Assembly: GCA_964635845.1 (NCBI GenBank)
Contig: CAZWNO010000009.1
Coordinates: 1 to 64,000 of the forward strand
Direction of reading: 5' to 3'
Length of the DNA stretch: 64,000 nt
Origin: SZUA-365 sp964635845
Lineage (GTDB): Bacteria; Bacteroidota; Ignavibacteria; SZUA-365
Shown here: piece by piece, positions 1 through 8,230 of the stretch
How positions within the stretch are numbered: position 1 is the stretch's first letter
Layout: every line of letters starts with the position of its first letter
Program-made: the position numbers and the translations under genes
Notes under the pieces: model-generated
Databases searched by the model: none
Told to the model about the DNA's origin: nothing
The model's input: the letters and a program-made list of their open reading frames with translations, nothing else

Positions 1-2089
1 CATGCGCTCTCGGAAGCCTGTTCAGCTTCCGTATCCACTTCCTTCGGTAGCGGTCGAAAAGCTGATCCGTATCGAGTTCGCCCGCACAGACCGCGCGAAT
101 CAGTCGTTTCAGCAGATAGGCCTGATCTCCGCGCAGGTACCTGCCGCTGAAAATGTCCACTACGCGAAATGTGTCAATCACCACATCGTGGCGCGTCTCG
201 ATAAAAGCGTCGACGATGCTGCAATCCGCTCCGAAGAGCGCGGCGGAGAATTGCGCCAGCAACTGCGGGCGATCGAGACAGAACACGGTCACTTCACTGT
301 AGGCACGGTGGTGCTGCAGGTGGATGCGTACGAGTTCGCCATCGATCACGTCCTGTATCGCTGCATCGTATTCCCGCCCCGTCATGCCCGATGCCGGGAG
401 AGACTCTTCCTTCGGAGCGACTGGAAATACCTCGACGGAAACACCGGCTTCCAGCACGCGCCGCGCATTCTCATACAACTCCCGCAGAAGCTCCCTTTTC
501 CATTCCGTCAGCACTCCGGGATTCAGGGCTGACATATCCGCGAGAGTAAGAAGGTACAGAAGATTCAACCGTTCAACCGTCTTCACGCGCTGTATGAATG
601 GATGAATCGTCGTCGTTTCCCGGATGTTCCTGCGAAAAGCAAGTTGTTCCATACTGAGATGTTCACGGATCAGAAAGCATACGGTGCCGGAGATATCCGT
701 GCGTCCGAAGCGCTGGAGGATGTTTCCCGCCATCTCCGCACCGACGTGTGCGTGCCGTGGCAGATCGACTGGCTTCGCAATGTCGTGGAGAAGAATGGCA
801 TAATAGAGAACCGACATATCCTTTATTTCCTTCAGGACGCTCGCAGCATGTTCGTTTTCGAGGAGGGTCGTTTCACATGCCCGAATCGCACGGAGAGTGT
901 GCTCGTCAGCAGTGAAGAAATGGTAGACGCTGTGCTGAAAAAAATGCTCCAGTGCTGAGAATTCCGGCAGGATCGCACCGAGAACACCCGCTTCATGCAT
1001 GACCACGAGCGTATCAGCCACATTCAGATGCTCCCGCATTATGAGGTCGAACATGCGGACAGACTCTGTGCCGAATTTCAATTCCTGCAGGTTTTCAAAC
1101 TCCCTGATGAAATCTTCCCCGAATCTGCCGCCAGTCCGGGCCATGGTTACGAACGCCTGCATGATGGACATGTCTGTCGAATCATCCCAGCTGAAATGTA
1201 TTTGTTTGACGGACGGGCTTGTCTTATCGAGCAGTCCCAGCTCCTTCATAGTATCATGAAAGGCAAGACGCAGTGAAGTATCAACCGTCCGTGCCCTGCG
1301 GTAATAATCGCGCATAAAGCGCTCCACCCCTGCCTGCTCTCCCGCGCGTCCATATTTCATGATAGCAGCGACATGGCGCTGCAGATCATAGTCAAGAGAG
1401 TCGTGCAGATGCCGGCTTATTTCGTGCATCTTCGATCTTACCGTGAGCATGAATTCGTACGCAAGCAGAAGCGTTTCCCTGCGTTCCGCGGAAAGCGCAG
1501 TCGAGGAAATTACCTCGACCACACCCGGCCAGGAAGCTGTGCATGAAGAAAGATCGGAAATCCTGTCCAACAGGTCGAGATAATAAATGGTGTGAATGTC
1601 TCGCAGCGTACCTGCGCTGTTTTTTATATTTGGTTCGAGTAGCGCAATGACACCTCCATAATGCTGATGTCGCGCTGCCGTCAGCGATGCGAGGGCAGTC
1701 ACGATGGAAGGCTTATCCCGCACGATTCCTTCCCTGACCGCATTTCTCAAACTGCAGAACACGTGTTCATTCCCTGCGAGAAAGACAGCATCCATCTGCG
1801 CAACCCATGATCGTATGTCCGTCCTCATCATTCCGGAACAATCGGAAAGGGAACGAACGGTGAGGCTGACGCGATCCACTCCGGAAGCGTATTTCACCAC
1901 TATCTGCTCGGCGACCATATCATGCGTGGCGTTCTCGTCATCATGGACCAGGAGAAGGTCCATATCCGAGTACGGCGTTTCCTCTTTCCTCGCCGCGCTT
2001 CCTGTGACGCATAAACAGTAGCCATGCGATGTCCATTCGGTCTGCCACAAAGCAAGCGCCGTGCCCATTCTTTCCGGTATTTCCGCCAT
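1..2089 (-). CDS. glnD: [Protein-PII] uridylyltransferase / uridylyl-removing enzyme GlnD (C-terminus cut by window edge)
   Basis: GlnD senses glutamine and adds or removes UMP on PII signalling proteins to control nitrogen assimilation. The frame reads leftward from ATG 2089 and leaves the window without a stop, giving at least 696 residues (E. coli GlnD has about 890). Visible domains in order: a nucleotidyltransferase motif GSAARKEE...SDMD (residues 30-44), a middle GlnD region, an HD phosphohydrolase motif LLHDIAK (H435-D436), the stretch 'LLTLADMSALNP', and the start of an ACT domain (about 597-650, VTVFCLDRPQLLAQF). The expected second ACT domain would lie outside the window. It is downstream of dnaA in the same direction, an unusual neighbour. 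A divergent PII-modifying paralogue cannot be excluded, but the domain order fits GlnD. Confidence 0.88.
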   Translation of the reverse strand, partial: MAEIPERMGTALALWQTEWTSHGYCLCVTGSAARKEETPYSDMDLLLVHDDENATHDMVAEQIVVKYASGVDRVSLTVRSLSDCSGMMRTDIRSWVAQMDAVFLAGNEHVFCSLRNAVREGIVRDKPSIVTALASLTAARHQHYGGVIALLEPNIKNSAGTLRDIHTIYYLDLLDRISDLSSCTASWPGVVEVISSTALSAERRETLLLAYEFMLTVRSKMHEISRHLHDSLDYDLQRHVAAIMKYGRAGEQAGVERFMRDYYRRARTVDTSLRLAFHDTMKELGLLDKTSPSVKQIHFSWDDSTDMSIMQAFVTMARTGGRFGEDFIREFENLQELKFGTESVRMFDLIMREHLNVADTLVVMHEAGVLGAILPEFSALEHFFQHSVYHFFTADEHTLRAIRACETTLLENEHAASVLKEIKDMSVLYYAILLHDIAKPVDLPRHAHVGAEMAGNILQRFGRTDISGTVCFLIREHLSMEQLAFRRNIRETTTIHPFIQRVKTVERLNLLYLLTLADMSALNPGVLTEWKRELLRELYENARRVLEAGVSVEVFPVAPKEESLPASGMTGREYDAAIQDVIDGELVRIHLQHHRAYSEVTVFCLDRPQLLAQFSAALFGADCSIVDAFIETRHDVVIDTFRVVDIFSGRYLRGDQAYLLKRLIRAVCAGELDTDQLFDRYRRKWIRKLNRLPRAH

Positions 2090-2161
2090 TACCTCGCGCT
2101 CAACGTTTCAAGTATATGAACAAGTCTATGATATGAAAATAACACTCATTGTTATTGGAAA

Positions 2162-2178
2162 TGTGGATAAGTGGATAA
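2162..2178 (-). promoter_or_regulatory. Overlapping DnaA-box pair between dnaA and glnD
   Basis: On the minus strand, 2162-2170 reads as a perfect DnaA box (TTATCCACA), and 2170-2178 is a second copy with one mismatch (TTATCCACT). Two more box-like 9-mers lie in the same 299-bp gap: TCATCCACA at 2325-2333 and TTTTCCACA at 2368-2376. Clustering on the 3' side of dnaA suggests that the DnaA-binding region flanks the gene on both sides. Binding is inferred from motif match only. Confidence 0.55.
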
Positions 2179-2313
2179 CGGGAATGAAAGCAGGATACAT
2201 TGTGGAACGAAACAGCTTCCAGGCGATTGTTCTGAAGTTATACTTGATGTTGGGTACTGTTGATACGATGTGCATAAGACGGACCGGGTAGGGAAGATGA
2301 ATGCCGAAAAATG

Positions 2314-2348
2314 AAAAAGGGCGATCATCCACAAAAGAGATGTCGCCC
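2314..2348 (-). terminator. Rho-independent terminator of dnaA
   Basis: Read on the minus strand, a GGGCGA/TCGCCC stem (2343-2348 with 2319-2324), lengthened by a CAT/ATG pairing across a one-base bulge, is followed directly by five T residues (2314-2318). It lies about 40 bp past the dnaA stop, so it would end the dnaA transcript before glnD. One DnaA-box-like 9-mer (2325-2333) falls inside the hairpin. Confidence 0.6.
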
Positions 2349-2388
2349 AGAGGCTTTGTACCGAACGTTTTCCACAATGGTGGATTAT

Positions 2389-3804
2389 TCAGCGGGTGAT
2401 GTAGGAAATCTGCTTTTCAAGTTGATCTACCCGGTTGCGAAGGGTGTCGTCATCGGCCATATCGCGTTCGATCGTCTTGCAGGCGTGAATGATGGTGCTG
2501 TGATCCCTGCCGCCGAAGTGCAATCCGATCGTTTTGAGAGAGGCCCGGGTCAGGTTCTTTGCCAGGTACATGGCGACCTGGCGCGGCAGGACAATCTCCT
2601 GCTTGCGTGTTTTTGCCCGCAGTGAAGTTTCGGACACCTTAAAGTGATCGGCGACGATTTTTTGAATCTGCTCGACCGTCAGATCCTTCTTGTCCGATGA
2701 AATGACGTGCTTGAGTACCCGTTCGGCGAGCACAACATCGAGAGGTCGCTGTTCAAGCGTATGTCTGGCTATGAGACCGATGTAGCACCCCTCAAGTTCG
2801 CGAATGTTGGACTTAACGTTCGACGCGATGAATTCAATCACGTCCTGTGGAAGATCGATATGATCGCCTTCTGCTTTTTTGCGAAGAATGGCGATGCGGG
2901 TTTCCAGGTCCGGCGGTTGCACGTCCACTGTCAACCCGCATTGAAATCGTGAAATAAGGCGTTCATCGAGCCCGACGAGGTCCTTCGGCGGCCGGTCTGA
3001 AGAGAGAATGATCTGCTTTTTCAGCTGATGGAGCGTGTTGAAGGTGTGGAAGAACGTATCCTGCGTTCTCTCCTTTCCAGAGAAGAACTGGATGTCGTCG
3101 ACGATCAGCACGTCCATGTTCCTGTAGAAATTCGAGAACTCGATGGTGTTGTTGCGCTCGATGGAGTCAACGAAGTCAATCGTGAACTTCTCGCTGCTCA
3201 CGTAATAGACGCGCTTCTCCGGATTTACCTGTGAGACATGATTGCCGATCGCCTGAATCAGATGCGTCTTGCCCAGCCCGACTCCTCCATAGAGGACCAG
3301 CGGATTGAATGCAGTCTCGCCCGCGTTGTTGGCGACGTTGAGAGCTGCTGCGCGTGCAAACTGATTTCCATCTCCGCGTATGAAGCTCTCGAAGGTAAAT
3401 TTCGGATTGAGATTGGTTACGAACGGTTCTCGTACATAAATCCCCTCGTGCGTCCTCCTTTTTTCCGCTGCCGCGGAAAGGGCGGGCTGACCTGCCGGAT
3501 AGGGATTTCGTTCCAGGTCCAGGGCGAACTGATCCTGCTTCGGTACCTTCACCGCATACTGCAGCGAGGCGTTGTCTCCCAGCACTTCACGCAGTGAGCA
3601 CTGGATGAGTTCGAAGTGGTGTTCCTCGAGCCATTCATAGAAGTACGTACTCGGTACCTCCACGGTCAGCAGACCGTTTTCGAGGCCGGAGGGTACTATG
3701 GGTTCAAACCATGTACTGAAGGTCAGCGGTTTGACCTGTGGTCGTATCCGCTCGAGGCATTCGCGCCAGACAACGGCAGCAGGCCTGCTGATTTCAACAT
3801 CCAT
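2389..3804 (-). CDS. dnaA: Chromosomal replication initiator protein DnaA
   Basis: DnaA is the AAA+ ATPase that binds oriC boxes and melts the origin. This 471-residue protein has the full family layout: an N-terminal DnaB/DnaA-interaction domain (1-85, VWRECLERIRPQVKPLTFSTW), a variable linker (90-130), an AAA+ core with Walker A GGVGLGKT (173-180) and Walker B VLIVDDIQF, and a C-terminal box-binding domain with the signature GGRDHSTIIHA. The ATG at 3804 gives the normal N-terminus, though the Shine-Dalgarno sequence is weak. A DnaA-box-like 9-mer TTATTCACA (3816-3824) lies 11 bp upstream of the start and could support autorepression. The usual downstream partners dnaN and recF are absent; glnD follows instead. 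Confidence 0.98.
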   Translation of the reverse strand: MDVEISRPAAVVWRECLERIRPQVKPLTFSTWFEPIVPSGLENGLLTVEVPSTYFYEWLEEHHFELIQCSLREVLGDNASLQYAVKVPKQDQFALDLERNPYPAGQPALSAAAEKRRTHEGIYVREPFVTNLNPKFTFESFIRGDGNQFARAAALNVANNAGETAFNPLVLYGGVGLGKTHLIQAIGNHVSQVNPEKRVYYVSSEKFTIDFVDSIERNNTIEFSNFYRNMDVLIVDDIQFFSGKERTQDTFFHTFNTLHQLKKQIILSSDRPPKDLVGLDERLISRFQCGLTVDVQPPDLETRIAILRKKAEGDHIDLPQDVIEFIASNVKSNIRELEGCYIGLIARHTLEQRPLDVVLAERVLKHVISSDKKDLTVEQIQKIVADHFKVSETSLRAKTRKQEIVLPRQVAMYLAKNLTRASLKTIGLHFGGRDHSTIIHACKTIERDMADDDTLRNRVDQLEKQISYITR

Positions 3805-4320
3805 GGGTGTGGGAGTTATTCACAAAAAAATTCCAATCGGCCTGTGTAAACTGAAAGCACACGATCATCTGATCGAGAAAAAAAGTCAGCAACGGGCTTT
3901 TGACCGGCGAAGGTCAAATCCTTTGAATATAACAACTTATAAGGAAAGCAACGGGATAAAACTTCAATACTGCGGAAAAACGGCATTCCGCATGATCTCA
4001 TCAGTACTCGATCGACGTCGATGGAGTAATCTTATCCACAACTTGTTCACAGCGCTGCAAAAGGTGGCCGTGCCCGATAGTATAGACAGTGAAAAGATGA
4101 TTTTCAACAGGCAAAAAGTCCGCGAGGCACTTGACTTTTCCAAAGTACGGATGCCGTAATGACTTAGCGAGGAAAGATTTTTTCAGAATTTTTTCACGCG
4201 TTTTTCCGGCGTCGAAACCCGTGCATCTTGGTCCGCGCGAACAGCGCGCACGCGGCTTTGACTTGCATTTGAAAGGCGTGGTGCGTAAGATTCCGTTACG
4301 TTTGTAGAAAGGAATTTACT
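3805..4320. other. Candidate replication origin (oriC) in the dnaA upstream region
   Basis: This 516-bp stretch has no convincing gene. It holds a perfect DnaA box TTATCCACA (4032-4040), a relaxed box TTATTCACA (3816-3824), a near match TTGTTCACA (4043-4051), and AT-richer patches (about 3915-3965 and 4168-4195, with T-runs) in a GC-rich chromosome. Together with the boxes on the other side of dnaA this resembles a split origin. Short open frames crossing it are low quality. The candidate rests on motifs and position only; strand-composition skew could not be computed here. Confidence 0.5.
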
Positions 4321-4833
4321 GTGACTGCCAGGTACGCATTTTCGGTTTTGTTCATTCTCCTTGCGCTGTCACTGACGGCGACGGCACAGTTCCGCGGCGA
4401 AGAGCCCGGGCTTCCATCCGTGAGGGATGGCGTGTATCGTAACAGTCAAAACAGCAACATATTGGGATTTATCAATCCTGATAATTTCGAAATGCGGCAC
4501 AGTGTCTCGGTCAGCTACGGATCCTTCGGAGACCAGAGTCTCGGAGTGTCGATGTATACCAACAGTCTGCGCTACCGCATCTCGGAGCCGCTGAGCGTGC
4601 GCGCAGACATCGCGATGATGTTCTCTCCCTTTGGCAGCGCCTCCGCGATGTTCAAGCAGGATCTCTCCGGCATCTTCCTCCGCCGTGCGAGCGTCGACTA
4701 CCGTCCGAGCAAGGACATGCGAATCAGTCTGCAGTTCCGCAACGATCCGTATTCGCTGTATGATCCGTACATGAGCCGCGGTCTCAGGGGCGGCATGTTC
4801 TTTGACAGCTGGGACGAAGAAGAGCTTCCCTGA
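4321..4833 (+). CDS. Small secreted protein of unknown function
   Basis: A 170-residue protein with a GTG start and a good ribosome-binding site (AAAGGA about 8 bp upstream). Residues 1-22 form a signal peptide ending in TATAQ. The mature part alternates hydrophobic and polar residues (MRHSVSVSYGSFGDQSLGVS, LRYRISEPLSVRADIAMM), as expected for an envelope beta-rich protein, but it does not end in a barrel-type aromatic residue and I do not recognise the family. A TACGTTTG sequence (4297-4304) just upstream matches the Bacteroidota -7 promoter element TAnnTTTG, though no well-spaced -33 TTTG is seen. A strong terminator follows, so it is probably monocistronic. Confidence 0.75.
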   Translation: MTARYAFSVLFILLALSLTATAQFRGEEPGLPSVRDGVYRNSQNSNILGFINPDNFEMRHSVSVSYGSFGDQSLGVSMYTNSLRYRISEPLSVRADIAMMFSPFGSASAMFKQDLSGIFLRRASVDYRPSKDMRISLQFRNDPYSLYDPYMSRGLRGGMFFDSWDEEELP

Positions 4834-4860
4834 CCACGGTCGGCATGTCGTACCAGTGCA

Positions 4861-4887
4861 AGCCGGGTTACGCGCTCGGCTTTTTTT
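4861..4887 (+). terminator. Rho-independent terminator
   Basis: AGCCGGG (4861-4867) pairs with CTCGGCT (4875-4881), including one G-U pair, and the T of the stem runs into a tract of seven T residues (4881-4887). It closes the upstream small secreted-protein gene. Because it lies before position 4902, it also argues against starting the next gene further upstream. Confidence 0.8.
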
Positions 4888-4901
4888 CGTATATTGACCG
4901 C

Positions 4902-5375
4902 ATGGCAAGGGTAAAGACGAACAAGCAGCTTCATCCGAAACACCTTTTCCTCAACATCGTGATAGCCCTGCTGGCTATCGTCGTTTTTTTCCTGCTGTAC
5001 TCGTTCATCACGAACACGATGACCGACAAGCCGGTGGACTGGACGACGGAATCGCCGGAGAGCGCGGAGGTGTCGGCGGAGATTATCCAGATAGACGTGC
5101 TCAACGGCTGCGGTGCGTCAGGTGTCGCCCAGCTCTTCACGGACTATTTGCGAAAGAGGAATTTCGACGTGGTCCAGTCGACGAACTACAAGACCTTCGA
5201 CGTTGAGGAGTCGCTGGTCATCGATCGCACGGGCGACCTCGAGACCGCCAGGAAGGTCGCATATGCGCTCGGCATAGAGGAGAAGAATATCGTGCAACAG
5301 ATCAATCCCGATTACTACCTGAACGTTTCCGTGGTCATCGGGAGAGACTACGAAAAACTGAAACCGTCGGAATAA
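4902..5375 (+). CDS. Membrane-anchored LytR_C-domain protein
   Basis: A 157-residue protein with one N-terminal membrane segment (about residues 18-38, LNIVIALLAIVVFFLLYSF) and a LytR_C-type domain (about 65-155) with the hallmark 'IQIDVLNGCGASGVAQ' and 'LVIDRTGD' blocks. In FCB bacteria a stand-alone LytR C-terminal domain protein commonly precedes rsfS, as here. The role is unknown; an envelope or cell-wall-linked function is inferred from the LytR-CpsA-Psr family. ATG 4902 was chosen because a longer in-frame start (4845) would place the terminator at 4861-4887 inside the coding region. Confidence 0.85.
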   Translation: MARVKTNKQLHPKHLFLNIVIALLAIVVFFLLYSFITNTMTDKPVDWTTESPESAEVSAEIIQIDVLNGCGASGVAQLFTDYLRKRNFDVVQSTNYKTFDVEESLVIDRTGDLETARKVAYALGIEEKNIVQQINPDYYLNVSVVIGRDYEKLKPSE

Positions 5376-5419
5376 ACGATCATCGGCTCGGAATACTCGA
5401 TCACAGAAATGGATGCGCA

Positions 5420-5764
5420 TTGGAAGCAAAGGAACTCGCACAGCTCACCGCGGAACTCGCGCTCTCGAAGAAGGCAAAGGATGTCGTCATCCTCAATCTG
5501 TCCGGCCTGTCCGACGTCACCAATTATTTTGTCGTGTGTACCGGCGAATCGGATACGCAGGTCAAAGCCATTGCAGACGCCATTGACGACGGCAGCCGGG
5601 AGCAGGGTTCCCGCGTATGGCGACGCGAAGGAATGAAGAATCTGCAGTGGGTGCTTCTGGACTTCGTCGACGTCGTCGTGCATGTTTTCCAACCCCGTGT
5701 GCGCGATTATTACGATATCGAACGCCTCTGGGGCGACGCTCCACGAACTGTCGTCGCGGATTGA
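5420..5764 (+). CDS. rsfS: Ribosomal silencing factor RsfS
   Basis: RsfS binds ribosomal protein L14 and blocks subunit joining when nutrients fall. The 114-residue protein fits the family length and shows its core blocks: KKAKDVVILNLSGLSDVTNYFVVCTGESDTQVKAIADAI in the first half (residues 16-55) and WVLLDFVDVVVHVFQPRVRDYYDIERLWGDA near the end. The start is TTG at 5420, as no in-frame ATG gives a sensible N-terminus. It sits 44 bp after the LytR_C gene and 48 bp before argS, so the three may be co-transcribed. Confidence 0.95.
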   Translation: MEAKELAQLTAELALSKKAKDVVILNLSGLSDVTNYFVVCTGESDTQVKAIADAIDDGSREQGSRVWRREGMKNLQWVLLDFVDVVVHVFQPRVRDYYDIERLWGDAPRTVVAD

Positions 5765-5812
5765 TTTCAGACCGCCCGCCTCGTTTTCTCCACCACCCAT
5801 ACAGCACGGATC

Positions 5813-7444
5813 ATGAAGGATTATCTGAGAGCACAGCTTGCGCTTGCGCTGTCCACTCTGGGACTGGAAGCGCCGGCCGACGATATTCAGTTTGAAAAAC
5901 CCAAGATTGCCGGCCACGGCGACCTTTCGACGAATGTCGCGATGATCCTGGCACGCGCGGCGCGGAAAAATCCTCGTCAGGTCGCGCAGGATATCGTGGA
6001 CATCCTGCGACTTGATGCACGGAAAATATCCTCAGTGGATATCGCAGGTCCGGGTTTCATCAACTTCCGGTTTGCCGGCACACACCTTTCCGAAGGACTC
6101 AGGGATATCCTCGAGCGAGGCGACCGATACGGTGCGAGCGACGAGCATGCCGGGAAATCCGTAAACGTCGAATGGGTAAGTGCAAATCCTACCGGTCCGC
6201 TGCACGCGGGGCACGGCCGCCAGGTCTGCATCGGTGCCACGATCTGCTCCCTGCTGGAATGGACCGGATGGAGCGTGACCCGCGAATACTATTTCAACAA
6301 TGCCGGCAGCCAGATGAACAATCTGGCAATAAGCATCCGCGAGCGATATCGCGGCTTGCTTGGTGAGCAGGTGTCGGATGAAAACATCCATTATGCCGGC
6401 GACTATATCAGCACGATTGCCCGGAAAATCCTGGATGAAGAAGGCGATGCGAAGAAGGATGCGCCGCTGGAGTATTTCCGAAAACAAGGCGAAACGCAGT
6501 GTTTCGCCATGATACGGCACACACTCGATACGCTCAGAGTGCATCACGACATCTTCTATAACGAGGACAGTCTTTATAACGAAGGGAAGATCGAAGCCGT
6601 CCTCGCGGCACTGCGCGAAACGGACCTGGTCTATGACAAGGATGACGCCATCTGGCTCCGGACCACGGCCTTCGGAGCGGACAAGGATCGCGTTATCGTC
6701 AAGAGCAGCGGCGAGCCGACATACAGACTGCCTGATATCGCCTACCATCGGGAGAAAGTTCTCCGCAAATACGATCGCATCATCGATATCTTCGGGGCGG
6801 ATCACATCGCCACGATACCCGATGTGCTGGCCGCACTTCGCGCGATTGGTCTTGCGACGGATCATATCGACGTGATCATCCATCAGATGGTGAGCTTCGT
6901 GCATGAAGGCGAAGCCGTGAAGATGAGCAAGCGTTCAGGCAACGTCTACTATCTCGATGATCTTATCGCGGATGTCGGAGCTGATGCCGTACGATATTTT
7001 TTCATCATGCGGGGTGCCGCGTCGCATCTTGAATTCGACATCAAGCTGGCGCAGGAACAGAGCGAGAACAATCCCGTGTACTACCTGCAATACGCCCATG
7101 CACGCATCGCGAGTATCTTGCGCTTCGCTGAAACCGAGGCCGTCGGCGAAGAGAACGTCGCCGACCTCTCCCTGCTGAATCATGAATCGGAAGTGACCTT
7201 GATCAAGGAACTCCTGCGTTTTCCGGAGTGGGTGGTCGTATCCGCGCGTACGTATGAGACGCAGCATCTGTGCACATACTTGAACAACTGCGCGACGGCG
7301 TTCCACAAGTTCTACCACGACTGTCGCGTCGTGACAGATGACCGGGCGCTGAGCGGAGCGCGGCTCGCCCTGTGCCGTGCGACGAAGCAGGTGCTGCGTA
7401 ACGGCTTCGCCATCATCGGCATAGACGCGCCGGACAAAATGTAA
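5813..7444 (+). CDS. argS: Arginyl-tRNA synthetase
   Basis: Class I aminoacyl-tRNA synthetase that charges tRNA-Arg. The 543-residue protein has the N-terminal Arg_tRNA_synt_N domain (1-90), the HIGH-type motif HAGH (131-134) in NPTGPLHAGHGRQ, the KMSK motif (370-373) in VKMSKRSG, and a DALR anticodon-binding domain at the C-terminus (about 425-543). The ATG at 5813 gives the conventional N-terminus. It ends two bases before the stop of the convergent gene at 7447. Confidence 0.97.
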   Translation: MKDYLRAQLALALSTLGLEAPADDIQFEKPKIAGHGDLSTNVAMILARAARKNPRQVAQDIVDILRLDARKISSVDIAGPGFINFRFAGTHLSEGLRDILERGDRYGASDEHAGKSVNVEWVSANPTGPLHAGHGRQVCIGATICSLLEWTGWSVTREYYFNNAGSQMNNLAISIRERYRGLLGEQVSDENIHYAGDYISTIARKILDEEGDAKKDAPLEYFRKQGETQCFAMIRHTLDTLRVHHDIFYNEDSLYNEGKIEAVLAALRETDLVYDKDDAIWLRTTAFGADKDRVIVKSSGEPTYRLPDIAYHREKVLRKYDRIIDIFGADHIATIPDVLAALRAIGLATDHIDVIIHQMVSFVHEGEAVKMSKRSGNVYYLDDLIADVGADAVRYFFIMRGAASHLEFDIKLAQEQSENNPVYYLQYAHARIASILRFAETEAVGEENVADLSLLNHESEVTLIKELLRFPEWVVVSARTYETQHLCTYLNNCATAFHKFYHDCRVVTDDRALSGARLALCRATKQVLRNGFAIIGIDAPDKM

Positions 7445-7446
7445 CC

Positions 7447-8154
7447 TCAGAAGTAGTACGCCAATCCCGCGCAGTACGCGTTGCCGTTGAGATTGATGTT
7501 GGAACGGAAAACGTCGGTCTGAAGTGGATGGGTCACGCCGGCGGCAGTGACAGATGGCTGGAGGAAACGGTTTTCGACGCTGACCTGCGGATCGCGGAAG
7601 AGCAGGTTGAACCGCAAGCCAACGTGTTCCAGAACGAGATATTCGGCCCCTATCAGTACGTGAATGCCGATCGCCGGTGTCGCGGAGATGTGTTCCGCTT
7701 CGATACCCGCAATCGCATGGATCCTCCTGCCGCTGTACACGCCGAGACCACCGCCGACGTACATGTCGAAGCGATCCCCGGAGAACGGCAAGGAGAACAG
7801 TGCGCTGCCCTCGAACAGCATCATCGTGAAGCCATGCGAAACAGACGAACCGCCGTATTCCTGCTCGACTTCGCGTGTGATGAATTCTCCGCGGAATTCC
7901 ACCGCGATCGTGGGAAACACCCTGTAGCGCCAGGATGCCGCCGCGCCGAACGATCCTCCCAATCCCTGGGTCTGCTGCCGCAGTGTCGGATCGGGTGACT
8001 GCGGGAACAGGAAAATACGCGCGTCGTCATTGAAGCTTCCGTACACGGCAACGCTATGATCCGTGCGCTGCCCCATCGCGGCAGCGGACAGCAGCACAAA
8101 AAGACACCCCCGAATGAGCGTTGAGACCAACAGCTGCCTTCGGGGGTGTTTCAT
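7447..8154 (-). CDS. Outer-membrane beta-barrel protein of unknown function
   Basis: A 235-residue protein with a signal peptide (about 1-29, ending SAAAMGQ) and many amphipathic strands (ASWRYRVFPTIAVEFRGEFI, DMYVGGGLGVYSG, HVLIGAEYLVLEHVGLRFNLLF). It ends in AYYF, the terminal-Phe signal typical of barrels inserted by BamA. An AAGGAA ribosome-binding site precedes ATG 8154. Its size suits an eight-stranded OprF/OmpA-N-like barrel, but no OmpA peptidoglycan domain is present. No specific substrate can be inferred. Confidence 0.75.
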   Translation of the reverse strand: MKHPRRQLLVSTLIRGCLFVLLSAAAMGQRTDHSVAVYGSFNDDARIFLFPQSPDPTLRQQTQGLGGSFGAAASWRYRVFPTIAVEFRGEFITREVEQEYGGSSVSHGFTMMLFEGSALFSLPFSGDRFDMYVGGGLGVYSGRRIHAIAGIEAEHISATPAIGIHVLIGAEYLVLEHVGLRFNLLFRDPQVSVENRFLQPSVTAAGVTHPLQTDVFRSNINLNGNAYCAGLAYYF

Positions 8155-8230
8155 ATGGTTCCTTGCTTTCGTGGTCAGGAAACCCGGCTCATTTCTCTCA
8201 TGTGACGAATGCGCGTCGATGTGGTTTCGA

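Noticed and set aside
602..958. Small + strand open frame near the left edge
   Set aside because: It lies opposite the glnD HD-domain region, which reads as a continuous conserved protein on the minus strand.
3698..4159. + strand open frame across the dnaA start and oriC candidate
   Set aside because: Overlaps the conserved DnaA N-terminus and origin-like sequence; composition is not protein-like.
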